From Prochilodus magdalenae (Eukaryota > Chordata > Actinopteri > Characiformes > Prochilodontidae): a stretch of DNA of 64,000 bases. Below are positions 1-13,559 of the stretch, one piece after another (positions within the stretch are counted from its first letter, which is position 1; the number at the start of each line of letters is the position of its first letter). The stretch covers positions 35,001 to 99,000 of the forward strand of contig JAMWET010001352.1 in the NCBI GenBank assembly GCA_024036415.1, in the 5' to 3' direction. Below the pieces are notes generated by a model. It was not told the origin of the DNA. It searched no databases and was given only the letters and a program-made list of their open reading frames with translations. The translations under genes and the position numbers were made by a program.

Positions 1-664
1 GTGTTTAAATGCTCGCATTCAAAATAACACAATACCATCACACATTTCACGCCCACTGAAAATGTGAGAATACTGCAAATTGAAATTCCTCCAATATGCA
101 TAGCCATATGCACATGTACAGATTAGGAGTCATTTGTGAAGGAGTGTGGGGATCGTCTGTCTTGCAGATCGGAACAATCTGGACAGGGATGTCAATACAG
201 ATTGAGCACTCTGCCTATAAAAGCCCTGGAAGAGTCATCATGAGAACTAAACATTGGTTTACAAACATACAAATATATCTTATGAACTTCATGTAGGGCT
301 ATGCGATATTCACACTTCAACTTACTAATGCCATCAATTTACACGAACACATGAGCACACAGACTGCAGTTGGTCGTGTCAGGGTGATCTAGTGCTTTAG
401 TCGAACCAAAAATATTGTCTATTACTCTCCCATAAACTGCGCAGCATATGTGCTATTCCTAAGCACCATTCAATGATATTGAATTCAGGCCCATCTGCTG
501 CTTGCCAGTGGGAAAGGGGCTAGCAGGCATTAAAAAGCCAGTATTATGTACAGCTAGGGCTAAACAGTGAATCCTATTTATTACAAAAAAAAAAAATTTG
601 AGAAGAGAAAATGTATTACATTATGCAGTTGTAGTCTTTTCTACTTGTTTCAACATCGATTGAA

Positions 665-868
665 TTTACATGCACCTAATAATCCAGTCATAATCAGATT
701 CATACAGTAAACTGATTATTTAAAGGGGCAGAACTCTGATTACTGACAGACTCATGCACACCTGGAGTTTGGCTATTGTCTGACTACTCAGGTGCATGTA
801 AGTGTGCTAAACGGATTACTGACAATATCTGTTTGTCTGCAGTCGTTGGATTATTATGTAAGTGTAAA
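665..868. mobile_element. MITE-like element with long imperfect inverted repeats
   Basis: The left end TTTACATGCACCTAATAATC pairs with the right end read in reverse (TTTACACTTACATAATAATC). An internal block at about 789-800 (AGGTGCATGT) also pairs with the left end. No coding capacity is present. The end sequence resembles common fish non-autonomous hAT-like elements, but the target duplication could not be fixed. Confidence 0.6.
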
Positions 869-2389
869 CACACTCAGTGTTTCAACCAGAGACATTTAGC
901 CTAAAATGCACAGCTCAAGAAAAAAAAAGCATTTTGGTGACAAAAATGTGAAAATGCAATTTAAAAATTGTGCACAAAACTCGAATTCCAACTAGCCAGC
1001 TTCATCCTAGCTAAAAAGCTTTTTGTTTGTACGACGGAGGCATAAATGGTTGGAAGTGGAAAGCAGCTTTGTTAGTGGCAGTTCAATACTCAAAATCCTC
1101 CCAGGCTGGTTCCATACACAGATGCATTATCATAATCCGACAAACAGCAGGAGCTTGGTTCTATCCGGGAAACCAGTCTGTGTTCGCACCAACTTTTATA
1201 GGAACCAAGAAACACCAAAGGCTACAACATCACCGTCAACAGAGGCCTTTGGTACACAATGGTAGTGAACCAGACAAACAAACCTATTTGTCCTGTTATT
1301 CCAGATGATTTTATCCATAAAGCAAGCACGGATCAACTACTGATGATCAGAAGAGCTTTCTCAGCAGACACTGGGGTGTTACCTTGGTTACGCTATTTTT
1401 CCTCAACATCTGACTGATATGTTGTCACAGTGCTGACGAACCTACTATTCTGTGGTTCCAACTGAGAAGAAACTTCTCGGGTTCCGAACTTACTTGTTTT
1501 GGGTGGAAATGCACTGAATGGTCTCAAAATAGATAGATGCCAAGCAGAACGGACGTAGTCCCGTGTTGGTGGAAAAGGAGTAACAGAGACTTAGCAAACA
1601 GCTGAACCAAATAAAGTGGTATATAACAGGCAGTTAATGAGTCTTACATCACTCACAGGTGTGCTGACTAATTCACCCCAGTACTTTTACAGCTCTAGTC
1701 ATTCATTTCTTTTCTTTACCACGGTTAACTTCTACTACTAACCAGATAAGCAGGGAATACAAACCATCAGGACACAGTCTGTGAGTAAGCTTATACTGTG
1801 TTAAGCTGTGTTTAGATGCTGGCGTTGGAGAAGAACATGCTTTTATGTGTGACGAGGCAGAAATGTTTTTTTCGTTCAGTCTTGGGGCCAAAGCGCTACT
1901 TTGTCTGGTGTGCTGTGGGCCAGAAAGATGAAGCCCTACACTAATACATAAACAAAACAGATGGTGTATCTTATATCATTGTGCAGTACACAGTTATAAA
2001 AGACCCCAAAATGCACTGTTAAAAGGAAAGTAATATTTAAATAATAACAGTGTCTTTGTCTCTTCCTTCTCTTTATTTATTTACAGTGTAATAAGTCATG
2101 AGAACGCAAGAAAACAGCAGCTTTTCCCATGACAAACTTAAGTCTTTGGTGAGAGTGGGACTTTTATTTAATGTGGGATGGCCTCGGCCCACCTAAGCTC
2201 TTCCGTACCTATAGCCCTGGTGGGAGTGTTTGAGAGTTTAGCTGCTAGTGTGGAAATAAAGGCAGCAGTCAAACTCAAGCAGAGAGACAGAGAGTCATTT
2301 AGAAAAGCTTTTTGAATGGCTGACTGGTAGAAAAGCTTTTTTTGAATGGTATTTTATCAAGCCGCAGTTGGCACACTGACTCACACGCA

Positions 2390-2391
<2 letters not shown>

Positions 2392-2445
<54 letters not shown>
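2392..2445. repeat. (AC)n microsatellite
   Basis: About 27 uninterrupted AC units; the minus-strand Cys/Val frame over it is an artefact of the repeat. Confidence 0.98.
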
Positions 2446-2446
<1 letters not shown>

Positions 2447-3867
2447 TTAAAACTAACAAAACAATTTTATTTCTGCTCCCAGTTTCTCTGAAAACAGCCC
2501 CACACAGCATGTGGGACACTGACAAATGAGTACAGTCCTTTTTTTAAGGTGGCCTTATTAAACATCTATTAAAGACCTTAAACCTAATACAAGTCCGCTA
2601 TTAATGAATGAGAGCAGGCAGAAAGAGTGCTGAATAGATTAAGAACAATTTTCCGGAAAGGTCACTCCTAACAGCTACCAAAAGCTCCCATGCTCAGTCA
2701 CAGTACACTGGCCACTTCATTACAATCCTCTACCTTGCTGGTGCACAGTGTGAGACTGCAGCTCATATGTCGATCCACAGCTTGTGTTCTCTAGTGCAGG
2801 GGTCACCATACACTGCTATCTTCAAGTGCAAGTTCTTCAAGTACAAACTCATTTAGCCAACACCACACTCATGTGGTTGTGAAATGAGTGATGTAGTTTA
2901 TTAGCTATCTGGCACCAACTGGAGTTGCACAGTTTACTGGTGTTTCAAATTTTACTGTACCTGGCTCCCTCGAAGGAAGTTTACATGGTGCCTTTGAGTG
3001 GGAAAGTTCTTTTGCAAATAAAACCACACGAAGGCAGCTTGATGGTGTGGCTGCACAATTCATTCTGGTCAAGTAGATGCACAGTAGATTCCACTTGTTT
3101 CATCAGTGGGCTTCAATCTTTTAACAACTAGTCTTATATAAAGGGTACCTACCTGTAGCAACTCCAGGCCCATGGAGGATATGAGTGGTGACCTTTGCTT
3201 TAGTCAGTGATCAGTTTGTGACCACAGAGACATTCCTGGCTGATTTTTTGGGGTGGTGGGCTGCACCCAACACAGTACTGACATGTTTAAAGATGTACCC
3301 TATATCACATATATATATATATTCTTTATTACACCCAGAAGAAATACTATTGCCAAGTACATAAAAGCTTTGCTAAATGGCTCCACCTACGGGGCTTTGC
3401 AGACAGGCTAATGTCTATTATGAATGTACACTGGATGAGCTTGTTACCGAGTGAGGGCCTTGACAGACTGCAGGCTAAGGAATGCAGGCCCAGTAAAGGG
3501 AGGGAAGAACATTTCAAGAGCATAAGTATATCTCAGCAATGGTTAGTTGTTTCATAATTAATACATTGTTTTGTAAGGTTTGTTGTGAGATGCACTTAAT
3601 ACAAGGATAGTGTAGTGGATATCGCAAGCACTGTATGAGTTTAGGGGAAAGGTGTGAAACTGATGTAGCTAATAATTTAGCAAGTCAGATACCGACTTAT
3701 GTAATGCTGGTCAAATGGAGGTTTAGTCAAATGCTGATCAATATCCTTGTTCATAATAAAGGTCCATTTTCTAGTAGGCTTGCAATAACCCCGATAGAGG
3801 ACATTTTGGCACACTGTAACCAATGGCATAACTCTTCAATACGGTGGCCGAGAAGTGCAAAACAAAA

Positions 3868-3950
3868 TCAAAAACAAATTTACAAGACATGAAACATCTT
3901 TACCAGTACTGAAACATGTTTACAAACTCCAAAACACTTTTACAAACTGC
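3868..3950. repeat. Imperfect tandem units of about 20 bp
   Basis: Four units of the form AAACATxTTTACxAxxACTG follow GGTGGCCGAGAAGTGCAAAA. This start resembles a common fish DNA-element terminus, so the whole may be an element end. Confidence 0.55.
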
Positions 3951-5669
3951 GAATTCTGGCGGAACACACAGGAAGTGCTTCTTGTGGACCCTTGTCAATC
4001 AAAATGTTTTGTGGTGGTAGAGTGAGCGGAGTTTGGGATGGTGATAACGCTAAAGCACGATTTGTCTATTTTGTGGCACGCATTTGTTTTCCTGTGGAAG
4101 GCTTTCTGAGTTTTTAAGAGAAGCAGACGGAAGAAAGAGGTGAACAGACGATATTGAAACCATGTGGGCTGTTTTGCAAAAGCTGTCAGACATTTTAAGC
4201 TAGCTAAGCTAGCCTTTATCCACTATAGCTAGCGTTACAGCCCACTTACTTTTCTTAACGTTTCCAACTCCAAATGGTTTAGACGTCTCCCCTTCGTCTC
4301 TTTCTTTCACTCTAGGCTTAGGGCTAAGTTGTGTGTGTTATTTCATGCAGCTGTGGTGTTAACCATGAGGGGCAGTTCTATGGTTTTGGTGACAATGCCC
4401 AGCGAGTCTGTAGCCCCTGCCCAGTGATCATTAAGAGAGCCTTTGACTGTAAACAGCTTTGGCTGTACATGAACGTGATCATGTGCATGTGTCTGTTTGT
4501 ACTTGTGTGTTTTGACTTTGACAACTACATTCGGGCCCCTACTTTCTCTTCTGGCACCAAAACTTTCTGGAGTTAAAAAAACAGCGAGGAGATACTCATC
4601 TTTACCCCGAAGCGCTTCAGTGGTGTTTGTCTCTCTCAGTTAAGAGATGACAGCAGTAGATAAAGCTAACCTCTCTGCCCTTCTGAAGAGTCAGACAACC
4701 TGTGCAGGGTCTTCTTATCTGACTTTACCCCAGTAGAAGTTGATATTAAAGTAATACTACATGGGTAAAAGAGGTAAGCTGCATTCCAGCAGAGAACTAA
4801 ACACTACCTCTGGATTTTCAGCTGCCAGGGAACGGTCCTGGAATACGTTTCAATTCCATTCCATGAGTTCATGTCCGGTCAGAATGCCTTGCCTGCTCAG
4901 GTGTCAAACTGTATAAATAGGTGAAAACCCAATGCTGGAAACCCAATGCTCCTAGCTGTCCTCCCAGCACCTACACTACTGTCTGTATGCCTCTGCTACT
5001 TCAGGACAGTTATGCTCATTAACTCTATGAACAGCAAAATCTTTATAAATAAAATAAGGTAAAGCTTATGGAGGTTTAAGCTTACTTTTCTAGAGCTCAG
5101 GGAGCTTTATGTGTCAGTGGCCCACTCAGCTCTCAGTGGTAGCATTTGCTCATGCACAACGACAGGGATAAATAATCTATGTATGCTTTAAATGCATTGT
5201 ACATAATTAATACTGTTCTTATAAAGTTTGTTCATGTTGGATTAGTATTAACAAAGGGAATGTATACATACAGGGAACAGTACCTGTCTCCAAGTAGCCT
5301 GCTTCTGAATGTCAGTGATTTACTTCAGAATTAATATAGTGATGATATAGATCAAAATAAACAACTAGTTCCAGTTAACAGTAGATAGAATAGCATTAGG
5401 CTAGTGAAGCAGACTCATCCTGCTGAACAAAAACCGTCCAACAGGGTAGTAAGTGCTCTGTATTATAAGAGGTAGTCGCAGATATTTCATTCTCTTTCTT
5501 TAAGCCTATGACTAAACATGCTGTAGAACACGTTCTGCTCAGAATGTAAGGATAAAGGAACTGTGATAAGAACTCCATTTATTAGCCAAACCATACCAAT
5601 GTCTATTACCAGAATTTGTTATTGCATAACTAAGAGGAGAATCAGAACAGGACTGCTAGTATTGAATTG

Positions 5670-5922
5670 TGTCACACTACCGTCCAGCACATCACGGGTT
5701 AACAACCTTACGGACTCAATATCCCAAGATCCACCTAGCGCTCATGTGACAGTACGCTCCCAACCGGCAGCCAATTACAGATCAGCCTCGCCTGAGTTTT
5801 CGCCTGTATATCTTTCTGACCCTATGTCTGTTTTTGGTTTCTGCTTTTTGGATTTCCCTTTATACCTTATTAAACCTATTAAGCTTTATCTGCACGCATC
5901 CTAATTCTGTCAGGCCCTGACA
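5670..5922 (+). mobile_element. Solo LTR of an LTR retrotransposon
   Basis: A 253-bp segment starts TGTCA and ends TGACA, the TG...CA short inverted termini of LTRs. It is flanked by a perfect 5-bp direct repeat AATTG at 5665-5669 and 5923-5927, the target duplication length usual for Gypsy-type (and many other) LTR elements. Near its right end CTTATTAAACC provides an ATTAAA-like polyadenylation signal, which suggests plus orientation. No internal gag-pol sequence or second LTR is present, so it probably arose by recombination between two LTRs. The open frame running through it is not a gene. Family assignment to Gypsy is an inference. Confidence 0.8.
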
Positions 5923-6014
5923 AATTGGCTCACAATCGAATGGATTACAGAAGGTAAAATGCTCCAAAATCACAGATCTTATTGGTAATCACTCATATTA
6001 CAGCACCTAACTAG

Positions 6015-6203
6015 AGTTGAGTCTCAAATGGCTTCCTAAACCCTATGTAGTGCACTATGTAAGGCATGAAACTATGGCTTGGCTACCAAAGGTTGGATAT
6101 AAACGGCTTTCTCCTGGACATGAAGCGCACTATGTAGAAGTAGAAACTGTTATTCCATGACATTCTTAAGTCCACTACATGGGGCTCTATTTGAGATTCA
6201 GCC
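6015..6203. mobile_element. Short MITE-like element
   Basis: About 190 bp with imperfect inverted ends TGAGTCTCAAATGGCT (6018-6033) and CTCTATTTGAGATTCA (6185-6200). The interior carries CTATGTAGTGCACTATGTA, a motif common in fish non-autonomous DNA elements. No reading frame is present, and exact ends are uncertain. Confidence 0.55.
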
Positions 6204-7028
6204 TAGCTCAGCTCTAACAGGGCATTAAGTAATTATTATATTATACATTATAATATATTATAATGAATATTTTTTAAATTCTAGTAACTGTAATAGTAAC
6301 TGCTCTCTGACTGACTCTGAGACTGCTTCACCTGTATCAGCCTGGCTGCTGCTGTTTTGGTTTTGGACCTGGTTGTGTGTGTGGATTTATTAACATTTGG
6401 ACTTATTCAGCAGAAAGTATAAAATCACTCATGTATTTCCTCTTTCTCCACGTCTGACAGGTCCACAGGCCCACCCACCCACTTCACATTTTGTCCCTGT
6501 TATAACTCCCACACTTGACGACTAGCTGCTGCTTTATAGCAATTAGTGTGTGGTGCACAATGAGGACACCGCGTCACAGCAGAGCCAGCAAGACCTCCAG
6601 CGGTCTCTCTCTACTGCGACAGAGGAGGAGCGAAAGGGGAGAAAGTTGTTGTTTTATTGCCTCTTTCGTCCTTCTTTTATGCTTCGGTGCTGTCTTCTCA
6701 AAGTACATCATCACATGGCTTTATTTACCCAGCCCTGAGCTGAACATCTTTTCCCTCCACCGCTCACTCTTCTTCTGTACTATTCTCTCTGTTCTCTTGT
6801 TTCATCTTTCTCTCTGCCCACCATTCCCTCTATTCTCGAATCCACAAACACAGACAGAAATACAGAACAAGAAAACATGCAAATCCACAGACAACAGCAA
6901 ACGCATACAAAACATAGTGCGGAGGGTGCGGTCTGGGATTAGAGAGAAGACGAGGAGGACACAGAAGACGGAAAAACATTGTAATGGAAAGAAAAGAGAT
7001 AAAATCCATGAAATTCATGAGTTAGATT

Positions 7029-7038
7029 AACACACACA

Positions 7039-7102
<64 letters not shown>

Positions 7103-7109
7103 CACACAC
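7029..7109. repeat. (CA)n microsatellite, slightly interrupted
   Basis: About 40 CA units with single T and G interruptions (near 7044 and 7095). Confidence 0.98.
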
Positions 7110-7396
7110 CAGAAGAGTGTGTGAATTTGGTTGGCCTCATTAGACTAACTGCTAAGTCACACTTGACACATTTCTGAAATTGTTGTCTGATGAAACAGAG
7201 AGGCTTCCATTTAATCAGTGAATTAGTTCACACTGGCTGCGATAGATGGATGTGAGGCTTTCTAACCGGCCCTGTTTCTGTGTTAGCAAACAAAAGCATG
7301 AACCGCATAGACATGCATCAAATTATGCGCTCTCACTTTTTTCTATTGCATTCTAAACTATATTTAAATGAACAGGTTACTAAAATGCTATTGTCT

Positions 7397-7475
7397 GGTG
7401 ACGCAGCACAGTGGGTTCCCTGAGGAAGAAGGGCCTGGGCTCAATTCCCTGAGTTTTCATCCCTGGAGTTACAGC
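7397..7475 (+). mobile_element. SINE tRNA-like head, detached
   Basis: GTGACGCAGCACAGTGGG resembles an A-box region and GGGCTCAATTCCC a B-box region, with GGGCCTG before it as in the 20.4-kb SINE. The expected body does not follow directly; a body of the same type starts about 275 bp later at 7750. Confidence 0.5.
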
Positions 7476-7749
7476 AAAAAGACTAAACGATTTTCAAAAA
7501 AATACTGACATCAATTTAAAAAGTGTGCAATATTCAAATCGCAAATGCTGCAGTTTTAATTATAGGTTATTTGATCAAATCTGTATCCTACGTGGGAAAC
7601 ATTAACATAATATCAGAGCTGGTAAACTGCCTGCAGATGAGTTAGACCAGTCAGAAGCAACCAAATATATAAACTATATGCTGTGACATCACAACAGCCA
7701 AGAAAGAGGATGTTCTTCCCAAATCGTTCAGCCCTTCGTGTCATGTTTA

Positions 7750-8010
7750 CGTTCTTTACGTGTCTGAGTGGTTTCCCCCTGGGTGCTCCAGTTTCCGTCC
7801 ATGGTCCAAAGACGGCAGGCAGGTGAGTTTGAGACACTAAATTGTCCCCTAAGTATGAGAGTCTATGAATGTGTATATCTGTTGGTCTGCCCTGTGATGG
7901 ACGGGTGAAATATCCAGGGTGTTTCTGCCTTCTGCCCAATGAACACAGCGATAGACTCCAGCAGCCCAGGAAAATAAGCAGCTTAGATGATGAATGAGTG
8001 ATTGACTGGC
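7750..8010 (+). mobile_element. SINE body and 3' tail, headless
   Basis: GTGGTTTCCCCCTGGGTGCT, GGTCCAAAGACGGCAGGCAG, CCCTGTGATGGACGGGTGAA and TTTCTGCCTTCTGCCCAATG occur in the order found in fish SINE bodies, ending with GATGAATGAGTG. It corresponds to 20500-20660. Together with 7397-7475 it may be one SINE split by about 270 bp of inserted sequence. Confidence 0.65.
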
Positions 8011-8203
8011 TTGTTGTCCAAGTAGATGACCAGCAGTTCCTGCTGTTCTAACAATGTGTAGACACTATGATAAATCGCTCGGTCAAGGACAGTGTTAAAA
8101 ATGAGTGACTGTGATTTCTATCTGTTGTTTAATATAAAAATAGAGAAGAATGCTGATATTTCTAACTGACGTGATTTATTTGGTGGAAATTAGGCATCAT
8201 GGA

Positions 8204-8245
8204 CTTCATTGCTTCATTGGTAGTCCTACCAATGAAGCAATGAAG
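8204..8245. repeat. Perfect short-spacer palindrome
   Basis: Left arm CTTCATTGCTTCATTGGTAG (8204-8223) and right arm CTACCAATGAAGCAATGAAG (8226-8245) are perfect reverse complements separated by TC. Each arm also contains a direct CTTCATTG doublet. It could extrude as a cruciform or form an RNA hairpin. Beyond the arms, homology stops. Confidence 0.95.
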
Positions 8246-8721
8246 CGGCATTGATAGCCTTGCTTTTCTTCAGCACATCTGTTTTCAGGTATGTAGCCTA
8301 ACGTGACCTTTAGAGCACCTACCGATGTGTTGTCTTGCTGCTGTACACTGTATTTTAATGCTAACGACTTTACAGCGCCTAAGGTGTTCTTGGGATCAAA
8401 GGCATGACCCGTCAATCTCCAGACATGTTGAGTAAGTTTATAGAAGGTATGCACACAGTGCCCCAGCTGGTGGGACTCACTGCGGTTGCGCCCACCACTA
8501 GTGCTTTAGTGAGCAGTAGCGTTTACTGTTAATGCCCAAAGTCATCTGGGAAAGAGCTGCTGTGTGAGGAATTCAGAGGGATCGTAATACAAACAGCTGA
8601 AAGATATAAAAAAAACTAAAGGCAAATGGATTGCAAAAGGCTGAAGTCAGCTTCTTATCCAGCAGCTTCCTGTTCAAATTTTTGTGTTCTACCTCAAATA
8701 GTGAAGCAGTTCTAATAATGC

Positions 8722-9215
8722 ATGAGGCACCAGAATGTAACTGGAGGTGGAGTCAGTCTGACTACTGAGCTGTATTCTGACAGGAAGGTGATGTCATTGC
8801 ATATTCTCTACTGTTGGAGTTCTAGATTCGTTTCCTCTGTCTACAGCATCTGTTCCAGATCAGTTCTGCTTTGTATAAATGCTTGTGTGAATATTTTAGA
8901 GGCACATTTCTCTGCTACTTTTGTAACAACTCCAGAGAAAACTCCAGCAGCACTGCTGTGTCTGATCCACTCATACCAGAACAACACACACTAACACACT
9001 ACCACCACATAGGTGTCACTGCAGTGCTGAGAATGACCCAACACCCACATAAAACCTGCTCTGTGGTGGTCCTGTGGGGGTCCTGACGATTAAAGTAAAG
9101 GGTGAAAAGGAGATTAACAAACTATTCAGAGAAACAGATGGACTACAGTCTGTAATTGTAGAACAGAGTGCTCCTACATGGTAAGTGGAGCTGACAAAAT
9201 GGACAATGAGTGTAG
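8722..9215 (+). mobile_element. Unassigned interspersed fish repeat
   Basis: The run with GGTGTCACTGCAGTGCTGAG, CTGCTCTGTGGTGGTCCTGT, AGAAACAGATGGACTACAGT and AAATGGACAATGAGTGTAG is, from memory, a repeat found many times in otophysan fish genomes. No terminal repeats or coding motif can be pointed to here. Open frames across it have no recognisable domain. Confidence 0.45.
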
Positions 9216-11649
9216 TTAATTGTGGTTGGTGTGTATATATATATATATGGGTAACAAAGAGAGTGAGAGAGTGACCGGGACTAATTACTTCTTACCTGAA
9301 CTGTCACCTTTTCACACCAATATGAAATTGCCACACACATCATCTCTTATAAATGCACAGAGACATATATATTATGTAATGCTGAATAATCATTCAGACA
9401 CACTAAGAACTGTTATGTGGCTTGGCAACCATAGCTTACTGTTAACTACACTACTTCGCCTAACAAGCCCTTAATGCATTATTAGTACTGAAACAAAACA
9501 GGCCCATGTACATGTCCTTGTGGAACCCCATCAACTGTGTTTATATGACATATAATGATTATCAATGGATTCTGCAGAGAGATCATTTGAGAACAATCCA
9601 CTTTCAGGCCGATTACAACAATGGTGTCAGAGCAAACTGAGATTAAGCGTATCAAATTCTATAGAAGGATCGATAAAACCAATAGTGCTATATTGACATC
9701 TCTCCTACAGAAATGAGCTGGCCCAGGAAGACAGAGAAAAACTGAGGTGGCAGGTTGCTGCTGTCCAATAACCCCAATCTGAACTTGCCAGCAGCCAGCC
9801 AACAGAGATAAAAAGCTGACAGCAACTGTCAGAGGTGCTGTGAATGGGAATGATGTAAAATGGGATTGCTTGAAAGGCAGGCTCAAGGGTTATATGGAAT
9901 CCATTCAAACCTTTGTTTTACAGTGTCAGGGAAACCATGACTTCCTTTGCTGTTGTTGATATAGAAGAGCTCGATGTGCTATGCAAACACTGTACACGAG
10001 TACATACATCCACTATTCAGTCTATAGCAGTTTACGTGGCCATTTACACTGAAGTGATAGAGTGTTGTTCCTGCAGGCATTCTAGTGTCGCTGGAGCCGC
10101 TCCATGTTGTCAGGCTGATTCTCATTTCAGTCTAGATTGTCTATTGAATGAAGCTTTAGAGGGCAGCCAATCAGAACAGAGGTCATTTACATACAGTTGT
10201 AGGCAAGTCTGGTTGCCCCTGGTCACATGACATGTTTGATTGATTTCCTCAGTTTGTTACATACCATAGGGGTGGTGGCCACGGGTTGAGGAGTAAAACA
10301 TGTGGCCTATATTGATGTACTAAAACATATTTAAGGCATATTTAAATTATTAAAAACACATTTAAGTTTGTTTACTGTAGAAGGTGTGTTAACTTACTGT
10401 ACTTTAGTTGGAAGGTTGGAAAATGGTTATGTAAAGAAAAAACTAAAAATGCTACATAAATTCATAACACAAATGTTATAAATGGACTTCAGTGGTAAAA
10501 ATAAATTATGCTAATTAATAATTAATACAAGAAAAATGTAGAATGTGGGTTGTTTAGTCTCAATTGCCCTCTGATAAACATAGCTACTGAAGTGCCTGGA
10601 GCAGTTCTTTAGTGAAGTGTCTAGCTCCTATTGAGTAAAAGGAGGATGAATGGTGCTACTAGCACTCAGTCCATAAACCTCAGCATTGCTAGTTAGATTT
10701 ACCCTAGTGGCTCATCAGTATGGAGCCCTCAAACTTGGATTCTTCCAAGGGGGTAATTTACTATATCCAAAAGCCCTGACTGCTCGGTTTCTACTTAGAG
10801 ACCAGCAGCTATGCATAGGCAGGAGTCCATTACCAAAGAAAGAAAAGAAAATGAACAACTCAAGTTATAGTTTCATTCTATTTCAACTAATCAACAATGA
10901 AATAAACACACGGAGGAGCAGGCACGTACACCTTGTTTTATATCTGCAGAATCCAATATGCCAGAACATAACATATTCATGCCCATCTGCTCATACAAAC
11001 TCAAACAAGAAGCAATCAATTATGCAGTTCTCTTCCCCTCTCGCACAGAATACAGAAAGCAGAAGTGGGACAAATGCTGCTCCAGAAACAACGGGCAGGC
11101 TTAGCTTATAAAGTCATAACATAGAGAAATAGGCCAACTGTGCCATAGCACATAATACTCTATAACACCGTCCAGAGCGCTAAGCTCACATACAGCACAT
11201 ATCCAGTGCTCTAAATTGAGTTTATTTGATGCTGTCTTCCACATGGTTAACTAAGAAGCTAACTAACCAAACCCTAACTGCTAGCTCAGTCAGCCCAACC
11301 CCAATGGCATATCAAGTCATCCCTGGGCCCATATGCAAAGCTGTTAGACCAAGCCTCCTTAATTCGAGACACAAACAGTGAGCGCCCGGCAGCAAGTGGC
11401 ATAGTAGTGCTAATTTTTCAGACAGCCACTGTCATTAAAACACAGTGAAAGAGAACATAAAAAATATATAAATACATTAATGCCTTTCTGTTATATATCA
11501 GCAGAGACTGCCATTTCTATGTAGCCTATATGACGCACGTGAATGTAACTCTCACATTCAACACAACCCCCCCTGCAGTGCTGAGAGCATTGTCTGAAAG
11601 CCAATTCAGCAACCAGACCATTATTCCCTCTCCTATGAACTTCCCACTA

Positions 11650-12215
11650 TGTGTTCCAGCATGTAGTGTTCCCGTAATTTCTGCCAAACCCAGATTCCTC
11701 CGTTAGACTGCCAGCCTGAAGTGTGACTCATCTCTCCAGAGAACACGTTTATTCAAGAATCCAGTGTTTTACAACACTCCAGCTGACGCTTGGCATTGGG
11801 TATTATGATACTGGGCTTGTGGGCAGCTTGTGGCCAGCCCCCAGTTCTTGTGCTGATGTTGTTTCTAGAGGCAGTTTGGAACTCTGTAGTAAGTGATATA
11901 TTACAGAATAGACTCTACACGCCTCAGTTCTCGACCACCAGATCTGCAAGTTTGCGTGCTTTATCGTTATATAGCTAAGCTGTTGCCGCCCTAGGCACTT
12001 TTTATAATAATAGCACATACAGTTGGCAAAGGCAGATCTAGCGGTGCAGAAATTTCACCATCTGACTTGTAGCAAGTGCCACGTTTACAAGTCACTGAGC
12101 TCTTTGGTACAACCCACTGTACAGCCAAAGTTCAACTAGGGAGATGGTATGGTAATGTGCTTGTGTTTTATCCACCTGTTATTTTTGGCTATGATGGAAA
12201 CACCTGATCTGAATA
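11650..12215 (-). mobile_element. Decayed Tc1-like transposon
   Basis: On the minus strand the segment resembles a widespread fish Tc1-like family. One end carries a run resembling ATTTTATACACCTGT...GGAACACCTGA (about 12160-12215). Next comes a degraded helix-turn-helix region with GAAATTTC (about 12045), and then sequence corresponding to the middle of the transposase around CTCTCCAGAGAACACG (about 11733). Stops and indels interrupt all frames, and no terminal repeat could be delimited. The family call is from memory of common fish repeats, so limits are approximate. Confidence 0.65.
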
Positions 12216-12884
12216 ATACCTAACAAGGCCTACAACTCCTTTCAAGATAGTGTAAACTAACAACTCACCATGGAGAAAACTTAGGGGTCTTTGGTTCAGG
12301 TGTTTTTAACTGATGGTGTGGTTGAACTCAGATGATCCCAGAGTCAATGATGTTGGTTATAATTTGTTTTAGACTTTGGAAATGGATATAAAACAACATG
12401 TTCTGCTCTGTCAGGTTATAATATTCCAGGCACCTTCCCAGACACAAGTTTGGAATGTCTTTTGGAAATTCGCTGGCATGCTTGCTGAGGAATTAAAGGT
12501 ATTAGAGAAAAGTAATGCTTGCTAAGCACTGAGCCTTCAGAACCTAAGAACTTGAGGCCTAAGAGCCACCTTGACATATACAAGCCATTAAAACAGATTT
12601 AGAACAAACACGGTCCCTGAGAAAACACCGAAGTATATGATCTGCAAAGCATCTATGGCTGAGAGCTTCTTTGCTAGGCTGAACAATGTACCATCATACA
12701 CGGAAGTGCACATACAGGGAAGTGTGGATAGCCAATCAGAATGCAGCTGGCAGAATCATGATTATGTGGCCATGTTAACATACTAAAGACACGAGACTCT
12801 CCGTCTACATGTGGGCGGAGCATTTGTGACTACGGCTAGGTTAAGGCAGACAGATGTGTTGGGTGGCATTGTGATGATTGATTA

Positions 12885-13211
<327 letters not shown>

Positions 13212-13559
13212 CTAATTAAAAGTGCAGGATAAGCCCGCATGTCCGCCCAGAGGAGCTATGGTCAGTGAATGCAAAACTTGAGAGTAAATGAGCAGATTTG
13301 ACTTTGTTCTGTGGCGGAGGTGAGTCTGTCCACTGTGGATTCTCCTGTTTACTGAGGATAATATACTTAGCATGGTGAATACTGCAATACACCACTATAA
13401 CGCCATAATGTGCTGCTGTGAACCAAATATTCCTCCATCACAATAAACGAGGACAGCCTGACACAGAGCTGTTCTATACACCGAGTACACGTCTATCTGC
13501 CTGAGACTGAGGAGGCAGGTCGAAAGCACTGCTTTACAAAGACACTGTGTTAGAGTGAG

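Noticed and set aside
6515..7030. 171-codon plus-strand open frame, the longest of the window
   Set aside because: No recognisable domain, no splice or start context, low-complexity Ser/Lys-rich ends running into a CA repeat; probably chance.
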